64,000 bases of DNA from Sympetrum striolatum (Eukaryota; Arthropoda; Insecta; Odonata; Libellulidae), in NCBI GenBank assembly GCA_947579665.1, contig OX388347.1, positions 19,398,562 through 19,462,561 of the forward strand, read 5' to 3'. Below the pieces are notes generated by a model. That model saw nothing but the letters and a program-made list of their open reading frames with translations. It was not told where the DNA came from and made no database searches. The position numbers and the translations under genes were made by a program. Positions 49,120 through 61,739 of this stretch are shown one piece after another (the first letter of the stretch is position 1; each line of letters starts with the position of its first letter).

Positions 49120-49855
49120 GCTTATGAAATAATTTACGCATTTTACTATATAATATCATTAATATAAGTAATATTATATTTATGGTGAAAAGTTTTTTTA
49201 TTCGTCGTATGATGACCCTGCGTTAAAGCCGGTCGCATCTCGGAATAAAAGTGTGGGATTTTTACAGTTAAATTATATATATGTATGCTGTGCAGGTGCT
49301 GGAGATGGTGGGAGTAGAGTGGGTTTGATTGAAATAATAATGCGATTCAGAGGAAATGGGTTAACACAGTTAAATGCAAGAAGTGATGGGATGGCAAAAG
49401 AAATAAATTTAAGGCTGAATGAAGAGGAAAAGATAGTCATAAATTGCTGAATTACACGTATGGTGGAGTAAGAAAAGAATAAATTAAGAAACGAGATTTG
49501 AGAATTTTAGGGCATTCAAACCAACTGAAAGGTAGAGTATGATGCAGGTTGCACTATGCGGTGTAATTTGATGGAACGAACTATCTACTAAGCGCTATTA
49601 TATATTTTATACCATCTTTAAAATATCTCAATCTTGAAACTGGTATGAATATTGCAGATTGATCATAAATGTCATTGTATTCATTTCCGTTATGAAGTTA
49701 AAATTAATGTAAATAAATCTCTTACTAAATAATGACATTATTATGCGAACACTTATTCCAGATGATGGAAATGAAGTTTAATTATGGTTTCTTCATAATA
49801 CTTGACGCGCCAAGTAAAGTATTTCTTCCGAAGGTGGGTAGACGCCTAACCCTTT
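49120..49855. other. Gene-free stretch
   Basis: AT-rich. Frames at 49253-49450 and 49732-49941 are short and unrecognised; the second runs into the family D repeat. Confidence 0.35.
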
Positions 49856-49858
49856 TTA

Positions 49859-50002
49859 ACATTAGCTACCGCGAGCTAGGAGAATGTGGCTTACAAGGCA
49901 ATATGAGGAGTGAGGTAGTTGCTTCATGCTTTCTTCTCTGAGGCAGGATGCTGTAAATGAAACATGTCCACTTAAGTGAAGACTCCGTGGATAATACTTA
50001 TA
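49859..50002 (+). repeat. Family D repeat, copy 1
   Basis: Shares with 54707-54925 and 63226-63442 the ordered words TTAGCTACC, GAATGTGGCTTACAAGGC, GAGGAGTGAGGTA, and (with copy 2) AACATGTCCA with AAGTGAAG. Spacing is close to copy 2. It is non-coding as it stands. The parent element is not recognised, and a decayed transposon is the simplest reading. Confidence 0.6.
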
Positions 50003-50004
50003 TT

Positions 50005-52810
50005 TAATTTAATACTTTACGAACGATTTCGTAAGCAGAGACCTCAAGGAGTATTATCAGCCAAATTTGACGCCATTGGTGTAGTATTTATTCACTTTCA
50101 ATCTTATTTTAATTAAATCGATGTCTTATTCAACTTCTATTGTTAGTACACATGCAGCATGTTAGAACTCTCACTGCGATTCAACTAAAGCTGATACGAA
50201 ATCGTGTCTGAGCTGTAGAAAACATATGTTTCCCGTTATGAAGTAAAAATGTGTTAGTTGAGAGAGACAAAATCTGTACCTTCGAAACGTGACGTTATTA
50301 TTGTATCGAATTTTGTGTTTTTCAATTGCATCTGGTATCGCTAAAGTCTCTCTTGAGTCATCGAAATTAGTCAGAAGGTGGATCCGAATGCTCGACCCAA
50401 AGTTCAACCACTTCGGCATTTAATTACGTGTGTGATTCTCGCGCGAAATCCCGCAGTTCCATCGCCGATGACCTCTGATTCCTTCTCCACGCCTCAGTTA
50501 AGCCGCACTTTCCCCGAGCGTAACCTTTCCACTCCTGCGATCAAATACGTTATACAATCGACCTGAAGTGAATCTTCATCCGAGATATGAGTTGGTCATC
50601 TTCACTTTCACCTGTTTTTGCTTTTAGATTACTGCGGCTTCGATCGAATCGTGTGATATTGAGGAACCCATAACGCCGTTGATGGAGTAACTGCCTTTTT
50701 ATGGACGTTTTTTTTAAACGCCTGCTTACTGTGTTTTGAAATAAGAACAAATCGACATCATGCATCTTACCTCGAATAGGATTTCAATTACCTTTATGAA
50801 AGTCCTCTTTTCCATCTTTCTTGGTTTCATGCCCAAATTTGAAACACCTTATTTTAAAATATTTTAGCCGTTTTTGCTTTATTTTATTGCTAATACCCCG
50901 TTTTTTGTACAAATTTACCTTTTCTTCTTGCTACCTCACCCAGATGAATATTTTTCTTTTATGTATTTCTAGTACAGTATAGAGAAAGATGAAAATATTT
51001 AAAGGTCGGAGTGAGAATTTTCAATATGGCCCCATTTTGTTAAAATGCGACGCAAAAGAATGACTAATGGTAAAATTTATTAACTTAATTAATTTATTAA
51101 CCGAACTTATAATGAGACTCCGCTCTAGTATCTATAGATTCATAAATCGTTTTAAGAGGTAATTTGAAGTGGCATTGGTAGCAGGTAGTACGAGTGTGTT
51201 CACTTATGTATTCAACATATTCGCTTTTGAAGAATTCGTGAGTTTAATAATTTAATATTTTGGGAAAGCAAAGTAAAAACAAGTGAAGTCCCTGGCGCGA
51301 TATCCCTATTTGGGATGTGACCTATCCAGGTGGTACATACATGAGATCAGCGAATCGACTTTCACCCCACCTTATTAGCTCATCTTGACCGCTTGGACCT
51401 TGCAATTTAGGTTGCTTCCCAATTTACGTCTTTTTTGGTTCAGCATCGTAGTCCACACCGGAAATAGATCTCGGAACCGATCATTGCAGGTGGACGTGCT
51501 AAGCTTCTAAGTCAAAGATGTAGTAAAAACTGTACACTATAAATAATGATTTATAATGATTAGTGAGTAGTGTACACTATCTAATGAACATGGCTCTTCG
51601 TTAGAAGTATTGTTCAAAATTTGCGATGAACATAATAGAAAAGTAAGTGAATAAGCTAAAAGAAAAATCTCCGTGACTTTTCAAAAGAGTGTATAGAAGG
51701 TAATTCAAAAGGTTAAGAATTCCATTTAACATACTGCGATGGATTGAATAAAAGAAGGCGGATGTTCAATCGAATTCAGGTTAAGTGGCGTCTCAAGAGA
51801 ATCGAATTCAGCAAAATCAATTTATAAATCCGTTACATTATAAATGAAAGAGTCCTTTTTTATAATTCACTGATTTGAGGATGCCCAGCAGTATGTGGAA
51901 GATCTTCAGCTGAGAGGTGAAAGGATTTTCTCGGATTCTTCTCTTTGGTTCGTCGCCTCGTGGCATTCCTCAGCTCCGTTGCATTCTTCTTCCGGATTAT
52001 TTTTAATCCACGGGAATTTCGTTCGTGTTATTTTCGCTGTTTCCGATCACTCCTCGGAAGTGTGTTTAGGTTAGTGTAAATGCATCCCAGCTGCACAGGC
52101 GTCCTTCTCTTTCGTCGGTCCAAATGTAAAATAAACACGAATTTAAGTCCTCTCGAATGAAAGTTGTTATGCAACTGATCTGGCTGTCTAGACTACTTCA
52201 TTTTTTACGGTTGATAGTGGTGAAATTGGAGCCTAGGTAGCGTTTATTTCCACAGTTTAATTATCGGGTAACAGAGCAAAATTAACGAGATAAGTACCCT
52301 TTGACATTACAGGAAAATGTAGATACCCAAGCTCAGGAGCGGGGAAGCTTTATACACTGGAAGGCACAATTAACTACCACTAGGTCGCGTTTGAAACCAT
52401 TTATCTGTGCATGTATCGTATTGCCATACCCAAGTAGAGTTTATCCCATATTCAAATAATAAAGCATCGAAATTATACCAATAAAAGGAAAAAATGAATT
52501 TAATCTCTTAATAAGTTTGAAAAATTTTCTATTTTTTCATTTTTTAGCGAGATAAAAGAGATAGGGAAACAAAATTTATTAAATGCTAACATTTTTCTGC
52601 TTATTTATAAAAAAGATCGTTTTTATAAACGTAAAGAGCCAGAGATTCCTCATCTTTGTCCTTATATAAACTTTCATGCCCTTATTATTCCTGTCATTTA
52701 TGAAGTCCTGATATATTAGTGACACGTAGTGTACAGTATTGTAGATTGTGTTTGTGTTGGTACTAATTTTTACAGTTGTATGCTCTTTTTGCTGTTATTA
52801 ATTTCAGGAG
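50005..52810. other. Gene-free stretch
   Basis: AT-rich with small palindromes, for example GTACACTA and TAGTGTAC arms near 51532 and 51569. Frames at 50171-50419, 50378-50566 and 50550-50765 carry no motif. Confidence 0.35.
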
Positions 52811-52814
52811 AATA

Positions 52815-52895
52815 GGGTTTTCACTGGGAACGAACCTGGGACCGCTTCCACAAAAGGCGAATTCTCCGTCATTTAGGTTTAGCTGATTCTGTCCC
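52815..52895 (-). repeat. tRNA-like SINE head related to family S2
   Basis: On the minus strand TTCGCCTTTTGTGGAAGCGG then TCCCAGGTTCGTTCCC resembles the head of the SINE at 17652-17784 (TTTGCCTTTGGTGAAAGGGA then TCCCGGGTTCGAATCCC). The B box is at the rc of 52826-52836. The downstream body does not match, so either it is truncated or only the tRNA ancestor is shared. Confidence 0.55.
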
Positions 52896-52899
52896 ACTT

Positions 52900-54190
52900 C
52901 GCATTATTATTGCTATTGCAGAAGTAGTTAAATGATTAATTTCATTTTACTAGACTATCAAGTAAGAAGTATAGTAAGTATAGCCGATTATACGCATAGA
53001 AAAATCACAATTTTAGTAAGCGTCCTCCCACCTTACACCATTGATGCGTAAAATACACTTTAGAACTTCAGTACACATTCTATATAATAGATCAACAAAT
53101 TACATTATACATTAATAATTATGGGTATTATATACTAAGCATCATGAAATTATGAGATAAAATATCCTAAGCATTCAACACAAAATGTCAGGTGGGTAGA
53201 AAAGGATCACAAATTACAATGTTCGTTGATTACTAATAAATCGGTAGCTTTTACTTAAATTAAAGTATGTTGTTAATCCCTATCAAAACTCATATTAACC
53301 TATGAAATTTCGGAAATAATGTTTTATGTTTGCATTTGTTTGCCCTTAGGACGAAATTCGACTAAATGACTTACATAATATGTTATGTTGAACACAGATT
53401 TCTCTCACCTTCCTTTTCAGTACCGTTATAAAATTCAATTTTTCATTCGCCTTTTGACTTATATTTAAACACCGATCCAAAAACAAAGTTCACAGGAGTC
53501 ACATAAATAAACGGGGAAGTTGCCGAGTTATGGAAATGAGGTGAATTGCGAATCGCATTTTTCGCCGAAAGACCAATTTATATTGGTCCAGTTTCCCCCA
53601 TCTTCTCATTAACCGATAATTTATTGCATCATTCCCACTTTTAAGCGTAACGGATCGTTAAATCGCCCGACCTTCGGAATCAAACAGAAGCGGAAAACAA
53701 AGAAACGGATCCGAAATGAAACGAGGTGAGAGGAAAAAACTCTGACCACCGTTCTTCTCCATTGTGATCCGAATTGGGGCGTTCTCTTCAAATTAGCTAA
53801 TTTGATGAAGCGATTACGCACCCTCATTCAACCACCGTATCTGGTTAATTTGCATAAGCGTGGGAGCAGCTCAAATATTTAACCGGTGATATAATTGAAT
53901 TTGGGGCGATAGTGGTGGAGAGGGCATGCACTTCTCCCACACTTGGGGCACGCAGCTCGCGGGCTCGCATTAATAGCGCATTATATACTCGTCTCCTACT
54001 TAGATGCCTCTCTTTTAAAAAATCCCACGCCCCCTACGGGAAGGCAACTAAAATCCCCCCGGGGTCGTCTTTCTTCCTTGTATAATTTCCATCTGGAAGA
54101 TAGTCCGCATCCGTGGCCTTGCTTTCTTATTGTTACAGCTGCGATCCCCGGAAGCTGTTTTCCTAACCCTATAGACTTCGCGAAACTTCT
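52900..54190. other. Gene-free stretch
   Basis: AT-rich, then a mixed part from 53500. Frames at 53621-53827 (minus) and 53943-54197 (plus) are unrecognised. Confidence 0.35.
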
Positions 54191-54195
54191 TAAAT

Positions 54196-54340
54196 GATTT
54201 AGTAGTGTCGCGAACCCTCTTATATTTTGGATTTAGATATATACGCCAGCTATTTCTTAGGCCTCGCAGAACCTCTACTATGATTTAGTATTGTCGCAAA
54301 CCCTCTTTGATTTTACATTTAGATATATAACCCACCAGCC
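54196..54340 (+). repeat. Imperfect tandem duplication, 86-bp period
   Basis: GATTTAGTAGTGTCGCGAAC (54196 onward) and GATTTAGTATTGTCGCAAAC (54282 onward) start two diverged units that both continue through CCCTCTT and ATTTAGATATATA. The second unit leads into a family C block, and the first carries only its first bases. The duplication therefore includes the edge of a family C element. Confidence 0.75.
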
Positions 54341-54376
54341 GCTAACGACGACGTATGTCGGGGTTGTATTAACACC
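54315..54376 (+). repeat. Family C repeat, copy 4 (diverged)
   Basis: ACATTTAGATATATAACCCACCAGCCGC, then ACGTATGTCGGGGTTG and TTAACACCA can be aligned with copy 1 over its length with several substitutions and small gaps. It is weaker than copies 1-3. Confidence 0.45.
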
Positions 54377-54706
54377 ATCATCTTTGGCTAATATACCCTC
54401 ATGTTCTAATGATCTGTGGAAAGAAGCCCAGAAGTGACGGTTTCAGCGATTAATTCCATGTATCGCTTTGGCGGTACCTCTGGTAGATCGCCTTCGTTCT
54501 TCACTGGACTTACAATAATAACTGGATAACTAATAACAATAATAACTGGAACCCAACTACCTTTGGTAAATAACGGTTACATTTCACTAGTTACTCGATG
54601 TCTTAGTGCTTGGTTTATTTCGTTATTTATTTATTTAGTTATCCTTAATATATTTACAATTTTCAACTGTAAATATTCATCCCGTTTGAAACTCAACCTC
54701 TCCTCC

Positions 54707-54925
54707 GTTAGCTTCCATATGTCCTGGAGTGGGAATGAGGCTTCGCAAGCTAGATAAGGAGTGAGGTATTTTCTCTTGCTTTCCTCGCTGCGTACCGACT
54801 TTGCTCTTGCTTTTGGAACTACATCAGAATACTATAAGTGTAACATGTCCAAGTAAGTGAAGCACGGTTATTCTACGAGTTATACTTATCGGAGTATTCA
54901 ATGAGGATATACCTCAATCATCGCC
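54707..54925 (+). repeat. Family D repeat, copy 2
   Basis: The longest readable copy: GTTAGCTTCCATATGTCCTGG, GGAATGAGGCTTCGCAAGC, AAGGAGTGAGGTATT, AACATGTCCAAGTAAGTGAAG, then ATACCTCAATCAT. A further match to copy 3 (CATACCTCAGTAGCTT) lies at about 55145-55162, so the element may extend that far. Confidence 0.65.
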
Positions 54926-56236
54926 ATTATTTGAAGTGACTCATACTCTTAAATAGGTGTACGACATGAGATATAGCCCGCAATGAGGCTGCGACTAAGG
55001 TAAATAGTGGATGCATTTTTCTTTATCTCGTATCAAAAGACAAATATAATCTACGAAAGTGTAGCACGATGTTCCCATGTGAAAAACTCTATCTAATGTA
55101 CAGTTATAAATAAACAAAGTCAATTCCATTATTCAGAATCATTCATACCTCAGTAGCTTTAATTATAGTATTATTACCGCAGCCATGAACAAGACCGGCA
55201 AAAATAAATGAAAAATTCTTCTTCCTCGATCCTGTACCCAGAAATAAATGAAAAAGTTCCGTTCTTCGAGATGTAGTAGCAGGAAGCTATTAAAATCATC
55301 ACATTTTAAACCTGAAGACCCCCCAAGTTTAACACACCCCTAGGATCCACGGTCCACCGGTCCACTCTTCTTAATGCACTTCTCCCCAACTTTTTTCCAC
55401 CGTAACTTGCTTGAGTTTGAAAACTTGAACTTCGTGGAGTACTAAGTCATACATTTATTAGCTTCATACAGAACTCAATTTGACAAAGAATCAAACTTGT
55501 ATGTGAATTGGAAAGGCTTAAGAATATGAAATAATACATCGCGTATAAAACTATATATTAGGAGCATACGGCAATCTAGAGTATTATGGGGCAGAATTAG
55601 AACTTTAATCCTTCGTCTCGGGTTAGAAGAGAGGAAGTTGATACGATTAATTTAATATAGCTTTTTATCCTTGTGTTCTACCTTTTTTCTTCGCATTACT
55701 TATCAATTGTAAGCTCATTGCATTGCTTATCGTAACCATTCAAGCAGAAATGTGGGTTCTCTTATAACTTGGTATGTTTACACCTCAGGTACAGATCCGA
55801 CGCCAACTTTCTTCGCTAATATAAGATAAGATATAATGCGATGCAACGCCATTCATTGGAGTACTGTAATGACCCGCGGATTTCATGGGGAATTTGTTCA
55901 AGGAAATTTCAAGAAGAAAGTAAGTTAGTTCGATGTCAGGGCAGGAAAAAATGAAGAAAAAAAAAGATGGATTCAAGTAGATATTGGATGGATTAATTAT
56001 TTAGAACCGCAGCTGAGTTTTAATCGTGATTTATCATATAGTTTGTATTATTATTTTATCGGTTTTAAATTATTAATTTAGTATACCATTTCATTTCTTA
56101 TATATCCATGGGGGTTGCGCGATTAAATTAGTTAGTTTAATTAGTTTTCCTATTCATTCCGAATGACAGAGTCACACGAAGAGAGTCTGTGATATATAAG
56201 GATGCTTCCCATACTTTGTTTACACGGTGGTGAACA

Positions 56237-56292
56237 GTAACTATTTACATTGCAACCGTAACTATTTACATTGCAACCGTAACTATTTACAT
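56237..56292. repeat. 21-bp tandem repeat
   Basis: Two full units of GTAACTATTTACATTGCAACC and a third cut after 14 bases. The units are identical, which points to recent expansion. Confidence 0.95.
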
Positions 56293-57173
56293 GTTAATCA
56301 CTGGAACAATGAGATGTATGCAGCGATGTTTTCCCTTTTATTTTAGACTTTGGTATACAAAGTAACTTAAGCAGAGGTTACCGTAATGCTCTTGGTGGCA
56401 GAAATCGATAAGTGTTCCTGGAGGCGAAGGAATTTATTGCAATTTGTCAGGTATTTTTCCTGTAATCGGCATTTTAATTTAATACGGAAGAAATTATAGG
56501 TCTAGCAGGTGAATAAAGCAAAAACGGAGAAATTCCATTCGTATTTACATATTCTTACACTGAAGTAGTTACTTGAACTTCCGTTATTAGAAGAATAGAA
56601 CGGAATAAATAGCCTTTGTGGAAATATATAAATATATTTCTTATTTTTTTAGAAGTAACACCTTACTGCTTTTCTTGTGTTCTGTCCCCTCTTTCCGCAT
56701 GTGTTATTTCAAGATATCTGTCGGTCGCATTTCCGACATTTCATGACTTGTCTCGTTCGGCCTACGATTTAATATTTTTCGGACAATTTAATACGGAATT
56801 TACATAAATGATATGTTTTCCGATTCGCTTCCCGTTGATTCTTAACGGGTTTTTATCGGCCGCTGTAAAAGACTGTTGTCGTGGGTTGTGATGCGTGTGA
56901 GTGACTCACGGCCGATGTTTTATGAGAGGATAATGAATGCTTTGACTTAGAATTTCCTGTGCGCGTTTCGGAATGATCGGAGGTGCTCAAAAGTATCATG
57001 GATTGGATTCAGAGGCGGTTACATGGAAGAGGACATTCTTTCTCACACGGTTTTTATAGGTTCTTTCACGCTGGTGTTAAGGCTGCCGATGCTGACCGTC
57101 CTATAAAACCGAATTATGACACAACTATAAACGAACAGCATATGAGATTTTATTAAGGTGACAAATTTCTCAT

Positions 57174-57199
57174 GTGAACGGATGAAGCTGTCCGTTCAC
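57174..57199. repeat. Perfect 9-bp hairpin
   Basis: GTGAACGGA and TCCGTTCAC pair perfectly around an 8-nt loop. No T run follows directly, so nothing supports a terminator role. Confidence 0.8.
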
Positions 57200-58506
57200 A
57201 GGTTGACCTTTTCTTTTTTCTAACAATTGTTATCATTATTACTAATTAAAGGATGGCACATAAGCTACAGTAGCATGGCTCCAATAACTACAGACATTTC
57301 GTCTTTTTAGGTATAATAAATATTCACTCATAAAAAATAATAGTTTTACGATTTTTAACGCGTCCTAAAACATAATCTTATAAATTATACTAACTATACA
57401 AAAATTGCGACTCAATACATTACTTATAGGGTTCAATAGGATCAAATGATGCGTAGATCTAATTTATGCATATAATCCATGCATTTTTCAGGAATTTGAA
57501 AGAGAACTTGGCAGCGACTACTTTTCTAAGTAACTCCGTAATTTTCCATTGAATATGCTAATTATTCGACCCTGTTTAGATAGACGTCATTACATGGCAT
57601 GGACACATACTCGTTTCGTTCATCATTTTATTTCCATCCTCTGGCTTAATTTCAATAACATTTTCATCGATTATCGTAATATAACTCTTCATCATAAATA
57701 GCAATAATGTTTAATTAAATTTATTCTAGCTTCATCATTATTGATGTATATCTCAATTTACTAATAAGGCCTAAATTTTGATCTCTTAATTATTGTGCAT
57801 TGTAAATTGCTGCAAATGGACAGTTTTTGTTGGAGGAGAGTTATATAGTTTATGAGATTTGAGACAAAATGCTTCATTGATAGGTATGACCTTAGTAATC
57901 CCCCTAAGTTGTTTACAGTCTTGGGCTGAACCTTGATTGATTCATAATTTATTTTTAATTTGTATGAAGCAATACCTGCCTATAAAGCAATTCAAAGATT
58001 AATAGCGCAGACCGACCCCGTATGTGAAGTATTTGTTGCAGTCATTTTTAATTATAATTCAAATTCATAAAAATTGTCGTTCTTTTGGTGGCATCGTGAT
58101 AAATTCATTTATGTTGAATGTTTATAATTGGCCGTATGTCCGGAGGGAAGCGGAGATTCTATCGCAAACTTTATCTATAATTTTTCATTACTTCATGACA
58201 GGTTAGTATATTAAAACAAATTGATTCCAATCAGTTGATTGCATTCTATGAAAGGTTAATAAAACAATGAATCTATCATATATCATGACCCTTAGCGGCA
58301 TTTAGCTCCCTATTAAAAACTAAAAACTCTTAATTATTACTCAAATGCTCAGTTAATTAACTCTATCGTCACTACTTTTATTCCGCGAATGTATTTGAGT
58401 TGCATTCTATATCTCCAGCAAAGCAATTCCATGAGATGCGAGACCCTCTTGTATGATACGGGACGTTTAGCCATCGTACGCTAATTTCTGCCCGATTCTT
58501 ATTGGA

Positions 58507-58544
58507 CCTTTAAATAAATCGAGGGCCTTTAAATAAATCGAGGG
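58507..58544. repeat. 19-bp tandem duplication
   Basis: Two identical adjacent copies of CCTTTAAATAAATCGAGGG. Confidence 0.95.
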
Positions 58545-59344
58545 CGAATGCTAATTGCTGATTTGCTGAAGGGAATCATTACTAAGAGAGTCATTAATTG
58601 AAACTCCCCGAATTGATGCTCCAAAGATGAATTAGATGAGAACAGCGTGATGAAAAAAGGCGTGCTTTTAGATTTTCCCACGCGCTAATCGCGTTCGTAA
58701 TTAGGCACGGCTTTCTTCTGCTGACGGATTGGGGCGCACGACTTTGGACTTGGAGGAGTTTCTTATGATATCTGCCAAGAGAGCTCATTAACTTTCTCGT
58801 CCATAATTCGCTTTTTACGATATAATCAACCTTAATGAATTGTATCAGTTCGTTACCTCTGTTTCCATGGAGTTCGCTATCTTAAACATTTTAGATAGTG
58901 TTAACGAGACGGAGATTTCGAATCCTACAAGGAGTTTGTACGAGACGCTTTTTTTGTAAGGAAGCCTTTTAATTTTCGGATCTTTTCCATACATTTGAAT
59001 TTTCAAACTTTATTAATGTTTCTATTGAAGTCTAACTTGCTTATGAATCATGATATGCCCTTCACTGGTAAGTTGACATAATTTTTTTCTGTAAATGAGG
59101 AAACGAGCAAACTGGATGCATACATACCAGCTTGTGTCTTCAGAAATCTCATACGAATCACTGTAGTAGATCGTGTAAAGAATGGAGAATAATTAATATA
59201 CGTACATTTACTCTTAATAGGCGATTCTGTTTAGGAATTATTTACTGATTTACACAACTTTTATGATTTTTGTAGCGGATAATTTAATTCGGCGCTATGT
59301 TGATAATTGTCTTAAAGAAAAATGATCTTAGTTCTTATACCTTT

Positions 59345-59450
59345 ACCTCAAAACAAGTTTTATCATACCTGGTGATTGCCCCAAAGGGTCGAAACTACTT
59401 GGTCTTGGCGTAAAACATATTCTGTGTTAAATGGATAAGTGTTCTTGTCA
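59345..59450 (+). repeat. Possible retroelement 3' motif
   Basis: CCTGGTGATTGCCCCAAAGG then GTCGAAACTACTTGG and TAAAACATATTCTGTG resembles the CCTGATGATG...CGAAAC motif common near the ends of dispersed arthropod repeats. Only one copy is present here, so the call is weak. Confidence 0.3.
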
Positions 59451-60261
59451 TTATTATTTTGAATGGAGTGCTACTATACAATCAAGAGCTAATTATTAGA
59501 TTCTATTTATTAATAATCATGTTTTTTTGTTTTTTTCGAATGAAAATTTTTATAAACCTGATATTTAGTTACCGGATCGGATAGCTTTCATATTATCACA
59601 AGGCCTATACAAAGTTACATTAAAGGTGCAATTTTCTATATCCTGTAACCGAGGAATATTGAAAATTATTGGATGGAGTCGGAACACTTTTCGTGATTAG
59701 GAGAAGCAAAAGTCTACGAGTCGGAGTAATTTTTCCCCTCGTGCTCATGGAGTAACAGTGGAAACCCTGGAATTGTTACGTCACGAATTTGGGTCGAACA
59801 CTTCCGCTAATTATCTCGCGTCTTAAAGCGTTTTCTTGTTGTCAACCGTTAGTTATGTCACCTAAACGACGAAAAACGGTTCTTAATCATTCCAACGGAA
59901 GGAGCCACTTGCATCGGAATGGGTTTTTAAGGATCCGTCCAAAGAGGAAGTGATCGGGTGAATCACGAGTAGGAAATTTGGGAGGAATTATGCAAGAATA
60001 ATCTCATCGGAAAAACGAAGACAATTTCCGTGTCAGTGAGTAATACCGGAGGGCATTGTGGGTAGTTGTGAGTTCTTACGGTTCTCCTGTTTCCTCTTTA
60101 TGGAAATTGGGTTCACTTAAATATGCCTATAAGCGTATGACCTATGCTTTCTGATTTTTTAGCAAAAGATAGTGTAGAGCTGGATAGTAGAGAGCTAAAG
60201 GGTAAGTATTAGATAAGAGAGGTTATTTAGCTACTAGATTATCATTAATTCATACTACATA

Positions 60262-60464
60262 GTTCAAAAAGTACCCGAACTTATTTTTTCCCGTGAAAAC
60301 GCCGAGCCGGAGAAATGTAAAATTCTGGTGGTAGATAGGTAGGTAGTTAGTAGCAGTGGTAGGTAGCTGTGTTCCCAATATATGGCGCTATCTACCGCAA
60401 GAATTTTACATTTATCCTGCTCGACGTTTTTGCGGGAAAAATAAGTTAGAGAACTTATTGAACT
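60262..60464. mobile_element. MITE with long terminal inverted repeats
   Basis: A roughly 203-bp element whose ends are inverted copies for about 75 bp: GTTCAAAAAGTACCCGAACT on the left, and AGTTCAATAAGTTCTCTAAC (read inward) on the right. Both continue through TTATTTTTTCCCG-like sequence, GCCGAGC or GTCGAGC, ATGTAAAATTCT and GGTAGATA. TA occurs next to both ends. GTTCAAAAAGT-type ends and a TA target fit the mariner superfamily. There is no coding frame. The centre has GTAGATAGGTAGGTAGTTAG, a short GTAG-rich run. Confidence 0.8.
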
Positions 60465-60469
60465 TAGTA

Positions 60470-61435
60470 GTTATAATGGCTTCTGTTAATCTTTATCGGA
60501 ATTATCTGAAATGGCTGCCAATTGTTGACTTTTGAGTCGATCCATTGTTCAGTAACGTCTCTATTGTTGTCTCGGAACGTTTTATTTACTGAGGAACATA
60601 TTTACTTTAGATCTTTCGTTCCTTTTAATTGATACTTTAATTATGCTAGGAAGTTTAACGTCTCTACCTCGCTTGAGATTTTCTAATTGTTAGCTAGGAT
60701 ATTGTTTAGTAAAATTTTATTAGATTTTTGTCGTAGTTGGGATTGTTTTTCTTTCTATTTTGAGTTATTTACCGTTTTTGTGTGAATCATTACCAGATTT
60801 TCCTTTTAATTGGTAACTATAATAGAATTTCGGTGTGAGAAATAAGATTCATTTCAAAACCATCATATTCGTTATTGGATTTATTTTTTTTGGGTGTTGA
60901 GTTCTAAGAGCCTATGAAACATGTTTTGCATTTCTTTTTCCTCAATCTAGGGGAATTTTAGAATGAGGGACGTAAAATTTGTTAATTTCCTAAAATTTAC
61001 TGGTGTAAGCGACCTATGTCTTAAATCTTAAATGTGAAATTAGGTTTAATTTAGTGGTTTTCTCGTATTAGTGTCAAGAGCAAACTAAAAAAGGAAAAAA
61101 ATCGTACGTGGTCAAGGATGAATTCTGACTCCCTTGTCGGAGGAAACAGATAGCTTTAATTGTCATCGATGGAACCTTATCTAATCGTCCATTTTCAGAT
61201 TACAGTGATTTTTAAAATTTTGGCATTGTTCCTTGATATCTTACTAAAATTAATGGGGTGAAATTCTTCTTGGGACGACAATTATTGTGCTATTTATCTT
61301 CGTGAGGCGCGTGTGAATAGGTATGATAAGGATCTCCTGAGTGAATCTTGATTCATCGTGATTATTGGTGGTATTTACCATTATGTTGAGTTGAGTGAAG
61401 TATAGTTTTAATAATCTTTTGTTTTTTGTTAGTTG
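60470..61435. other. AT-rich gene-free stretch
   Basis: T-rich unique DNA. No gene or shared repeat recognised. Confidence 0.35.
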
Positions 61436-61439
61436 TTTT

Positions 61440-61602
61440 CAATTCCGCCTGGCGTTAAAATCACCGACTGCGTACCTATCCGTATTCTTTCCCATTGCAA
61501 TTTACCGTCAGTTACTTTCTTTGCGAGTCCCTCTCCATTCAATATTTGACCCAACAATAACCTCTATTGACGCTTAATTACTTCACTTAAAACACTCTCC
61601 TC
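61440..61602 (-). pseudogene. LINE reverse transcriptase C-terminal fragment
   Basis: On the minus strand GQILNGEGLAKKVTDGKLQ (within 61486-61552) matches the LINE pattern GHILRxEGLVKKVxEGKMxGKR. The following GRGRPR segment is lost. A stop lies upstream, before the GQIL segment. DNA similarity to the 43-kb fragment, including the run GACGCTTAATTACTTCA near 61569, shows the same LINE family. Confidence 0.65.
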
Positions 61603-61739
61603 ATCTCCAGCATCCTCCTGTTTGTTTTTCTAGCTTACTTACGATAATTTATCCTTATCAAACAAAGCAGCTTTTATAGCGAAACATATCAGGCGATGCT
61701 TAGCGGAACTTCTTCGTAATTCTTAATGAAAAGAACAGC

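Larger units (their letters stand above)
55170..60255. other. Gene-free stretch
   Basis: AT-rich unique DNA with the two tandem repeats, the hairpin and the weak motif listed separately. Frames at 55785-55976, 56616-56807, 58024-58206 and 58594-58788 have no recognisable domains. The part at 59700-60060 is GC-richer without a long frame. Confidence 0.35.
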
